The position numbers and the translations under genes are program-made. A stretch of 64,000 nucleotides of DNA from Sipunculus nudus (lineage: Eukaryota; Annelida; Sipuncula; Golfingiida; Sipunculidae): NCBI GenBank assembly GCA_026874595.1, contig CM049310.1:36843558-36907557 (forward strand), in the 5' to 3' direction. The notes below the pieces were generated by a model. The model made no database searches. It was not told the origin of the DNA and was given only the letters and a program-made list of their open reading frames with translations. Shown here in pieces: positions 28,201 to 40,300 of the stretch; position 1 is the first letter of the stretch, and each line of letters opens with the position of its first letter.

Positions 28201-31200
28201 TTCCTTAACAGTATTTGCTTTATTTACACAAATCTCTTCTTTGAGACATTCAGGATCTTTTTTGGCCGAGTTCAAGTCAGTTTTCAGTTTGTCATTTTCC
28301 ATCTCTAAGTCAACAATTCTATGCACCATTCTTTATTTTAATTTTCCGATGAAAATGTCACAAAGTTTATGCTTATTTAAGATATATTTAAATATATTCA
28401 AATATATTGATAAAAATACCATTGAAAATAAATAAGGATACAAATTTTTCTGGAGAATATACTTATGTTAAAATAGCCAGAATCTCACAGTGTAATCGCG
28501 AAGTAGAAACACGATCTATGAATATAAAATGTCTTTGATCAACTCGGTGTTGCAACGAAAGGTGGAAGGGGGGGGCGGGGGGGGGGGTATTGATTAGTGA
28601 CGCCATATGTTAGTCATAGAATAAACAATGTAAATGTAAGCTCGTCTGGACTGGTAGTTGTACAATAGATTCAACCATTTTATTTCAGAAAAAGGCAAAT
28701 GTTGTTAACCGAAAATGAAATGAAAAGGGTTTCTTAAGTAAATTTAAAGTTAACACCATTGTTCCATTCTGACAAGGATTAAAGGCCACGAGTATTAATT
28801 TGAAATCAATTGAGTTTTATTTATTGTGGCAAGAAATATTCAGGACTTCAATGGTCAGTGCCAAAAAAGGTTCAATTATTTATTTTTTTTAGTAAGAAGG
28901 TATTAAATAAAGCGACTTACGTTTTTCACAGCATTGTCCCACATAACCAGAGCTACATTTGCAGTTTCCATTCTTTATGGTACCGCCGGGGCCACAGGTC
29001 ATGTGACATTTCTGGCTCTCGACAGCAGCTCCTGGACAGGGATATTTACGGCAGTGGACTGGAGGACGCTTGTTCCGGGTGCGCCGTCTCACGCCTGAGT
29101 TACATTTTCCGTCACACTGGCCCCACACTGACCAGTCGTCCCAGCATTTCTTCCTGCAGTCAATTTCTACGTTCAGTCTCTCTGCAACGATAATATTGAG
29201 GCCCGCTTATACGAACTGTACAAAGGAAGACCAATAGGATTTGAAAAACCAACATTATATTACACTAATTAAACATAAACCAATAGGCCTACGACATACT
29301 AACACCTCGGTTTTTCCGAACAGCCCAGGTTCAATTTATTCGAAGTATGCTAGGATGATAATTCTATAAATATTCATATAAATATTTATAAATAGAGGAT
29401 ATTAAGAATAGCCCGGAGTAAATGTTCTGAACTCCAATGGTTGGCTTTTTGGCTGTTGTCTAAAAACATATAGTCAGCATATATATCGATTCACATCTAA
29501 ACTGGTAAAGACTGACTTGTTTGCTAATTGAGTGGTTTGGTTCTATGACAAGATATTTAAGAATCGAAGCTATGATGTGCTGCCGTGCTTTTGTAAAAGG
29601 AAATCTTTCCCCCTGGCCTAAATAGGCTAAGTAGGTTACGAACTTGAAAAAATTGGTCAAGGCCAAAAATAGACAATGCATATTACCTAGCTGTGAAGAT
29701 CATTCTCGCAAAAGATATAAGATAAAAACGATGAAAAGGTAAATAGATTGATGATATTGCTCAGCAGGGTAACCCAACTCCCTACTGAATGGGGGTGCCT
29801 AAACCCAGACCAGTCTTAACCATATGTTACAAGCGGTAAGCCAAAGTCAATCCATTTCATAATGAAATGTACCTGGGTAACTTTCCATCTCAACTTTAAT
29901 ATGTCGAATCGTCTAAAATATATCAGCAAAATCCAAATAACCACTTTGATAATATACACTCTACTGTACAGTCTTGAGTTTACCCTCTGCCTCTGCATTT
30001 GGTGTGTGCAAGCGTGCGTGTAACATGCACCTACGCATTTCATTTAAGTCTTCTTGAACTTCCGCTCGTATTCTTCCGTTTTCTTCCGATCCATCAAATA
30101 ACCACCCCCTTTTCCTGCGACGATGTGACGTGGACAGCGACGACTTAGCTCGTTCTGCGTCCAAGAACTTCTCGGCAGAGAGCGGCCGGCGGGCGTGGCT
30201 CATGCTGACAGAAGATTCCATATTTAGAGGGAGCTTCATTGAACAATAAACCTTTGATTATAACACGCCATGTTAAGGTAACATCCCTGGCAGAAAGCCC
30301 TAAATTTAAAAATCCTCAAAGCCTGTTTCAAATGCATTTTAGTCCTCATTGAGTATATATCATTTTAAACCTAATACAGAGGTCTTCCTATTTGTATATG
30401 TATTCATTAAATTCACATTAATTTTCATATAAACTTTTAGCCATTTTGGGAAAAAAAAATTAATTTTAAATGGTAAATAATTTCAAGCTATCAGTAACAG
30501 CAAATCACTTTTTAAAGGGCTTATTCCAAACTACTTGACACTATATGAAATCCTTGTTTTTTAATGTATCATTTTTTTCTAACTTTAAATTGAATCTTTA
30601 AATTTTGATTCAATAAAACAATTGATTTTAAATTTATATTTAAATATGAAAGAAAAATGATACAGGAAAACAAAGAGAAGTTTTGAGACATTTTCATGTG
30701 GTTTGATATAAGCCAACTATAATGCGGTCTCCTGTTACTGGTTGCTTTAAAATGTTCAAAATTGTTAAAATTTCATGTGAACTACATAAATGCATATATA
30801 ATCTGAGAGAACACTGTACCAATTTGAAAATTACATATACTTCATGGATTTAATATTAATTTTTAATGATCTTTGGTCGAGTTTTTATTAAAGGGGATTT
30901 TGCCTGGGATGCTCCATAATAAGAGACTTGCACAACAATGAGCTTTAATTTAACGAAATTAATATCACGTAGAAAGATCTAAAAAATGTAACTTAAGCTC
31001 ACAATATCATTATTTTCAGGAAGCGAGATATTATAAGTGATTATTATGTCCTGTACCGAGAATTTTGATTATTTACCGGTTAAGTATATTTTATAGGATG
31101 CTGTGGTTTACATTGTATATAATACAGCACGTGTATAACTAGAATACGGGTAGTCGACAAGCGACTATACGTGTATCCGCCATATCATAGAGGCAATTTG

Positions 31201-34200
31201 AAAGTAAGGCATGGAATGTTCCTGACATGACATGACTCCAGATTTGTGGCATTAGTAATGAAAATTTAACTCCTCATATATGTGCAATTTTCCCCAAAAC
31301 AGATCTACACCATGCACGATTTCAGGCCAAGACACCAATCCACTACTGAGAAAAAGTGCATTAATGTATTCTATAAAAAATTTAACAGCAGGTGGCGCAA
31401 TCTGTCTGGTCTACAACAAAGCTATCCAAGACGGATAAACATGCCAAAACTTCAGGCTGATACATCCATCCACACCTCAGACATGAGGGATTCTTACCCG
31501 AATCAAACAGACGGATGGACGCCGCGCAAAAAAAAAAACAATTGCAGATGGCGCCACCAGTCTTGAATACAAGATTGAGGTATCCAAGATCTATGGCTAT
31601 GCACATTTTCAGGCCAATAGGGAAATCAGTCCTGAGAACAAGGCATTAATTTATTCTATGAAAACGGGAAGGTCGATGGCTCAAACTGTTTGGTATAGGT
31701 GAAATCTCTTCAAGATGGATGTACATGCTAAATTTCATACCAATACATTGAACCACTCCTGATATATGAGCATTTTTTACCTATAGCAGACATACGGATG
31801 GATGCCACATGAAAACGATTGCAGATGGCGCCACTAGTCTTGAAAAAGAGATGGAGGTTTCCAGGATCTATGGGCATGCGTAATTTCAGGCCAATACGGC
31901 AAATCACTCCAAAAAAGGGCATTAATTTATACTATGAAAATGGTAAGGTAGATAGCGCCACCTGTCTGGTCTCCGAGAAAACTCTCCAAGACCGATGTAC
32001 GTGCCAAATTTCAGACCAATACATTGAACCATTCCTGAGATATAAGCAAACGTATGGATGGACGCGACACAAAAATGATTGCAGATGGCGCCACCAGTCT
32101 TGAATACGTGATGGAAGTATGCAAGATCTATGGGCATGAACATTTTCAGCTCAAAACAGATGGCAAACGCATGGATGGACGCCATGCAAAAATCATTGTG
32201 GGTGGCGCAACCAGTCTCAAGGACGAAATGAAAAGATCCATGATTTATAGAAATGCAAAATTTCAGCTCAAAACATTGAACCATTCCTGAGATATGGGCT
32301 GTTATCAAAAAGACAACCAGATTCATAGTGCACAATAAGGACTGCAGATGGCGCCACCAGTCTTCGTTAGGTACAACTACATAGGTGAACGAATAACTAT
32401 GATGGGTTTCGGAAAGATCGCTCCAAGGGTCTCAATGGAGTTCTCCGGAAACGAACGCCGTGGCGGCGGCAGAGACGGCAGAACCAGGTCAAAACATAGT
32501 CTCCGCAAAACTTTGTTTTGGCGGATACAAATATAAAGAAAATGGACGTGTGTGTATGCGTTCGTGCCGTGGCTGAGTTATTTCATATGAGGAGCTGACA
32601 CCCACATTCCCATTTTGTGGCTTTCCGTGTTATTGTAACGAATTAATATATCGGCTTATGTGTGTCGGAATTGTTGATGTGTATCCTCTATGTTGGCTGA
32701 GTTTGTGTATACGCCTTCAACACCCTGCATGGACGGTTTGTGCATCCAACACACTGCTTGGTGTGTGTTCATCCCATGTATACAAATCATACACGCACAC
32801 GGGTTTGTGCTCAACGCATTAATACGCATGCGACACTTAAGCTGGTTTGAGTTCGTTCATGTATACACATCCAACACGCTGACGGGTGTGTGTTTTTCTC
32901 ATGTATACACTTCCTACACACTGAAAGGTATGTGTTCGACGCATGTGTACACCCAACACACTTATGTGTGTGTGTATTCGTCGCATGTATACAAATCCAG
33001 CACAATGACGGGTGTGTCGGTGTTCTTCGTATGTACACAAATCCAACACGCTGACGGGTGTTGGTGTGTTCGTCGCATGTATACACATCTAACACGCTGA
33101 CGGGTTTGTGTTGGTCGTATGTATACCCATCCAACACGATGACGGGTGTGTGTTCGTCGTATGTATATACACATCCAATACGCTGACGGGTGTTTGTTCG
33201 TCTTATGTATACACATTCAACACAGTGACGGGTGTGTGTTCGTCGTATGTATACACATCCAACATGCTAACAGGTGTGTGTTCGTCGTATGTATACATAT
33301 CCAACATGCTGACAGGTGTGTGTTCGTCGTATGTATACACATCCAACACGCTGACAGGTGTGTGTTCGTCGTATGTATACACATCCAACATGCTAACAGG
33401 TGTGTGTTCGTCGTATGTATACATATCCAACATGCTAACAGGTGTGTGTTCGTCGTATGTATACACATCCAACACGCTAACAGGTGTGTGTTCGTCGTAT
33501 GTATACACATCCAACACGCTGACGGGTGTGTGTTCGTCGTATGTATACACATCCAACACGCTGACGGGTGTTTGTTCGTCGCATGTATACACATCCAACA
33601 CGCTGACAGGTGTGTGTTCGTCGTGTGTATACACATCCAACACGCTGACAGGTGTGTGTTCGTCGTATGTATACACATCCAACATGCTAACAGGTGTGTG
33701 TTCGTCGTATGTATACACATCCAACACGCTGACGGGCGTTTGTTCGTCGTATGTATACACATCCAACACGCTAACAGGTGTGTGTTCGTCGTATGTATAC
33801 ACATCCAACACGCTGACTGGTGTTTGTTTGTCGCATATATACACATCCAACACGCTGACGGGTGTGTGTTCGTCGTATGTATACACACTAACACGCTGAC
33901 GGGTGTTTGTTCGACGCATGTGTACATATCCATTGCAATGACAGGTTTGTGCACGACGCATGTACACATCCAACACACTGACGGGTTTTACCTTCAATAC
34001 CTATATACAAATCCAACACGCTGACGAGTTTGTGATCGACTCATGTTCTTACCACCATTACGCTGATGGGTTTGTATTGACACATGTATACACATAAAAA
34101 TACAGTGATATTTGCTCCGACATCCGTAATTTAGTCAAACACGCTGACTCATGTGTGCTAACATCTGTATAACAATGAACATGCTACCAGGTTTGTACTT

Positions 34201-34303
34201 GACGCATTTATAGACGTCCAACGGGCTGACGGGTGTGGGAGAAAACGTGTAGGTCATCCATTACATTCGAAATATTTTATTTTTTTTTCTTTGCGTTATG
34301 TGT

Positions 34304-34373
<70 letters not shown>

Positions 34374-37300
34374 ATTATATATATATGTATGTATATGATG
34401 TGTGTAGCACATTTTTATACCTCCGTTACGTGGATGTGAGGTGAGCAGTTATGATTGTACTTCCTTTACATGGAGGGTGAGGTGCGTAGCACATCTTATA
34501 CCTCCCTTACGTGGAGATTGAGGTGTGTAGCACATGTTTTACATCATTAACGTGGAGAGTGAGGTGTGTAGCACGTTTATACTTCCGTTTAGTGGAGAGT
34601 GAGGTGTGTAGCACATGTTTTACCTCCGTTACGTGGATGTTAAGTGTGCAGCAAATGTTTATACCTCCTTTGTGTGGAGGGTTAGGTGTGTAGCACATGT
34701 TTATACCTCCGTTACGTGGTTGGAGGTGTGCAGCACATATTTATACATATGAGGTAAATGGCACATGTTTATACCTCCGTTACGTGGATACTGAGGTGCG
34801 TAGCACATGTTTATACCTCCGTTACGTGGTGTGTGAGGTATGTGGTACATGTTTATACCTCCTTTACATGGAAGGTGAGGTGAATGGCAAATATTTATAC
34901 CTCCGTTACGTGGATGATGAGGTGTATGGCACATGTTTATACCTCCGTTACGTGGATACTGAGGTGTGTAGCACATGTTTATACCTCCGTTACGTGGAGG
35001 TTGAGGTATGTGGTACATGTTTATACCTACTATACATGGAGGGTGAGGTGTGGATGATGAGGTATGTGGCACATGTTTACGCCTCCTTTGCGTGGGGGGT
35101 GAGGTGTGTAGCACATTTTTATACCTCCGTTACGTGGATGTGAGGTGAGCAGTTATGATTGTACTTCCTTTACATGGAGGGTGAGGTGCGTAGCACATCT
35201 TATACCTCCCTTACGTGGAGATTGAGGTGTGTAGCACATGTTTTACATCATTAACGTGGAGAGTGAGGTGTGTAGCACGTTTATACTTCCGTTTAGTGGA
35301 GAGTGAGGTGTGTAGCACATGTTTTACCTCCGTTACGTGGATGTTAAGTGTGCAGCAAATGTTTATACCTCCTTTGTGTGGAGGGTTAGGTGTGTAGCAC
35401 ATGTTTATACCTCCGTTACGTGGATGAGAGGTGTGCAGCACATATTTATACCTCCTTTACGTGGAGGGTGAGGTGTGTAGCACATGTTTATACCTCCCTT
35501 ACGTGGAGAATGAGTTGTGTAGCACATGTTTTACCTCCTTTACGTGGAGGATGAGGTAAGTAGCACATGTTTATACCTCCGTTACGTTGATGTGAGGTGT
35601 GCAGCTCATGTAAATACCTCCCTTAATTACGGGGATGGTGAGGTACGTGGCACATGTTTACACCTCCTTAACGTCGATTGTGAGGTAATGTGTACACATC
35701 TTGGATGTGGGCGCTAATGTATACAGCTCATGTTTATAGCCCCTGTACGTCTGCAGTATTGTGCAGTTTATACAGCCTGTGCGTAGGCGGTATTGTATAT
35801 GGCAGCTGTTTATACATCATGTTCTTGCATTGTTATATATGTTGCACTTGTTTATACATCCTTTTTGTGGGCAGTAATGTATGCGGCTCAGGTTTATACT
35901 CCCCGTACGTGGGCGATATTGTATATGACAAATGTTTATACATCATTTTCGTACAAGGTCAAATATGTTGGATATGTTTATACATCCTCTTGGTGGGATG
36001 TTATGTATACAGCTCATGTTTATACTTCCCTTACGTGGACGATATTGTATATGACAGATGCTTATAGATCATGGTAATTCGTACATAGTTAAATATGTTG
36101 CTAATGTTTATACATCCTGTTGGTTGGCGGTAATATATGCGGCTCATGTTTAAACTTCCCATACGTGGACGATATTGTATATGACAGATGCTTATAGATC
36201 ATGGTAATTCGTACATAGTTAAATATGTTGCTAATGTTTATACATCCTGTTGCTTGGTGGTAATGTATGCGGCTCATGTTGATACTTCCCATACGTGGGC
36301 GATATGGTATATGACAGATGCTTAAACATCATGTTGGTGGGCTGTAATGTATGCGGCTCATGTTTATACTTCCCATACGTGGACGATATTGTATATGACA
36401 GATGCTTATAGATCATGGTAATTCGTACATAGTTAAATATGTTGCTAATGTTTATACATCCTGTTGCTTGGTGGTAATGTATGCGGCTCATGTTGATACT
36501 TCCCATACGTGGGCGATATGGTATATGACAGATGCTTAAACATCATGTTGGTGGGCTGTAATGTATGCGGCTCATGTTTATACTTCCCATACGTGGGCGA
36601 TATTGTATATGACAGATGCTCAAACATCCTGTTTGTGGGCGGTAATGTACACGGCTCATGTTTATACTTCCCATACGTGGGCGATATTGTATATGACAGA
36701 TGTTTATACTTCCCATACGCGGCGATATTGTATATGACAGATGTTTATACTTCCCATACGTGGGCGATATTGTATATGACAGATGATTATACATCCTGTT
36801 GGTTGGCGGTAATGTATATGGCTCATGTTTATACTTCCCATACGTGGGCGATATTGTATATGACAGATGTTTATACTTCCCATACGTGGGCGATATTGTA
36901 TATGACAGATGCTTAAACATCCTGTTTGTGGGCGGTAATGTATGCGGCTCATGCTTATACTTCCCAAACGTGGACGATATTGTATATAACAGATGCTTAA
37001 ACATCATGTTGGTGGCCTGTAATGTATGCGGCTCATGTTTATACTTCCCATACGTGGGCGATATTGTATATGACAGATGTTTAGACTTCCCATACGTGGG
37101 CGATATTGTATATGACAGATGCTTAAACATCCTGTTTGTGGGCGGTAATGTAAGCGGCTCATATTAATACTTCCCATACGTGGGCGATATTGTATTAACA
37201 GATGCTTAAACATCACGTTGGTGGGCTGTAATGTATGCGGCTCATGTTTATACTTCCCATACGTGGGCGATATTGTATATGACAGATGATTAAACATCCT

Positions 37301-40300
37301 TTTGGTTGCCGGTAATGTATGCGGCTCATGTTTATACTTCTCATACGTGGGCGATATTGTATATGACAGATGATTATACATCCTGTTTGTTGGCATAATG
37401 TATGCGGCTCATGTTTATCCTTCCCATACGTGGGCGATATTGTATATGACAGATGATTATACATCCTGTTTGTTGGCATAATGTATGCGGCTCATGATTA
37501 TACTTCCCATACGTGGGCGATATTGTATATGACAGATGTTAATACTTCCCATACGTGGGCGATATTGTATATGACAGATGTTTATACATCCTTTTGGTTG
37601 GCGGTAATGTATGCGGCTCATGTTTATACTTCCCATACGTGGGCGATATCGTATATGACAGATGTTTATACTTCCCATACGTGGGCGATATTGTATATGA
37701 CAGATGTTTATACTTCCCATACGTGGGCGATATTGTATGTGACTGATGCTCAAACATCCTGTTTGTGGGCGGTAATGTATGCGGCTCATGTTTATGCTTC
37801 CCATACATGGGCGATTTTGTATATGACAGATGGTAATACTTCCCATACATGAGCGATATTGTATATGACAGATGACTATACATCCTGTTCGTTGGCGGTA
37901 ATGTATGCGGCTCATGTTTATACTTCCCATACGTGGGCGATATGGTATATGACAGATGCTTAAACATCATGTTGGTGGGCTGTAATGTATGCGGCTCATG
38001 TTTATACTTCCCATACGTGGGCGATATTGTATATGACAGATGCTCAAACATCCTGTTTGTTGGCGGTAATGTACGCGGCTGATGTTTATACTTCCCATAC
38101 GTGGGCGATATTGTATATGACAGATGTTTATACTTCCCATACGCGGGCGATATTGTATATGACACATGTTTATACTTCCCATACGTGAGCGATATTGTAT
38201 ATGACAGATGATTATACATCCTGTTGGTTGGCGGTAATGTATGTGGCTCATGTTTATACTTCCCATACGTGGGCGATATTGTATATGACAGATGTTTATA
38301 CTTCCCATACGTGGGCGATATTGTATATGACAGATGCTTAAACATCCTGTTTGTGGGCGGTAATGTATGCGGCTCATGCTTATACTTCCCATACGTGGGC
38401 GATATTGTATATGACAGATGATTATACATCCTGTTGGTTGGCGGTAATGTATGCGGCTCATGTTTATACTTCCCATACGTGGGCGATATTGTATATGACA
38501 GATGTTTATACTTCCCATACGCGGGCGATATTGTATATGACAGATGTTTATACTTCCCATACGTGGGCGATATCGTATATGACAGATGATTATACATCCT
38601 GTTGGTTGGCGGTAATGTATGTGGCTCATGTTTATACTTCCCATACGTGGGCGATATTGTATATGACAGATGTTTATACTTCCCATACGTGGGCGATATT
38701 GTATATGACAGATGCTTAAACATCCTGTTTGTGGGCGGTAATGTATGCGGCTCATGCTTATACTTCCCATACGTGGGCGATGTTGTATATGACAGATGAT
38801 TATACTTCCCATACGCGGGCGATATTGTATATGACAGATGTTTATACTTCCCATACGTGGGCGATATTGTATATGACAGATGATTATACATCCTGTTGGT
38901 TGGCGGTAATGTATGTGGCTCATGTTTATACTTCCAATACGTGGGCGATATTGTATATGACAGATGTTTATACTTCCCATACGTGGGCGATATTGTATAT
39001 GACAGATGCTTAAACATCCTGTTTGTGGGCGGTAATGTATGCGGCTCATGCTTATACTTCCCATACGTGGGCGATATTGTATATGACAGATGATTATACA
39101 TCCTGTTGGTTGGCGGTAATGTATGCGGCTCATGTTTATACTTCCCATACGTGGGCGATATTGTATATGACAGATGCTCAAACATCCTGTTTGTGGGCGG
39201 TAATGTACGCGGCTCATGTTTATACTTCCCATACGTGGGCGATATTGTATATGACAGATGTTTATACTTCCCTTACGCGGGCGATATTGTATATGACAGA
39301 TGTTTATACTTCCCAAACGTGGGCGATATTGTATATGACAGATGCTTAAACATCCTGTTTGTGGGCGGTAATGTATGCGGCTCATGCTTATACTTCCCAT
39401 ACGTGGGCGATATTGTATATAACAGATGCTTAAACATCATGTTGGTGGCCTGTAATGTATGCGGCTCATGTTTATACTTCCCAAACGTGGACGATATTGT
39501 ATATGACAGATGCTTAAACATCCTGTTTGTGGGCGGTAATGTATGCGGCTCATGCTTATACTTCCCATACGTGGGCGATATTGTATATGACAGATGATTA
39601 TACATCCTGTTGGTTGGCGGTAATGTATTCGGCTCATGTTTATACTTCCCATACGTTGTGTTGGTTGGCGGTAATGTATTCGGCTCATGTTTATACTTCC
39701 CATACGTGGGCGATATTGTATATGACAGATGCTCAAACATCCTGTTTGTGGGCGGTAATGTACGCGGCTCATGTTTATACTTCCCATACGTGGGCGATAT
39801 TGTATATGACAGATGTTTATACTTCCCATACGCGGGCGATATTGTATATGACAGATGTTTATACTTCCCATACGTGGGCGATATTGTATATGACAGATGT
39901 TTATACATCCTTTTGGTTGGCGGTAATGTATGCGGCTCATGTTTATACTTCCCATACGTGGGCGATATTGAATATGATAGATGTTTATACTTCCCATACG
40001 TGGGCGATATTGTATATGACAGATGCTTAAACATCCTGTTTGTGGGCGGTAATGTATGCGGCTCATGCTTATACTTCCCATACGTGGGCGATATTGTATA
40101 TGACAGATGATTATACATCCTGTTGGTTGGCGGTAATGTATGCGGCTCATGTTTATACTTCCCATACGTGGGCGATATTGTATATGACAGATGCTCAAAC
40201 ATCCTGTTTGTGGGCGGTAATGTACGCGGCTCATGTTTATACTTCCCATACGTGGGCGATATTGTATATGACAGATGTTTATACTTCCCATACGCGGGCG

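Larger units (their letters stand above)
21640..28330 (-). mobile_element. Near-complete but decayed L1-like LINE (copy 1), with two inserts
   Basis: Reading the minus strand downward: ORF1-like coiled coil and RNA-binding segment (28329-27740), endonuclease start (27240-27075), an insert of tandem repeats (about 27060-26155), endonuclease end (26150-25745), RT start (about 25090-25000), a second insert (about 25000-23700), RT core with RPISLLN and YADD (23697-22850), and the C-terminal tail (about 21930-21650). Frames are broken by stops throughout. It fills most of gene A intron 3, on the gene's strand. Confidence 0.82.

Noticed and set aside
33108-34024. 263- to 292-codon overlapping ORFs on both strands
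   Set aside because: Same cause: block 1 of the 42-bp array. No start context, signal or domain.
37539-39185. 548-codon minus-strand ORF (and the similar 477-, 522- and 659-codon ORFs)
   Set aside because: They are translations of the 42-bp array; comparable ORFs are open in other frames and on the other strand, which is expected from a stop-free unit whose length is a multiple of three.
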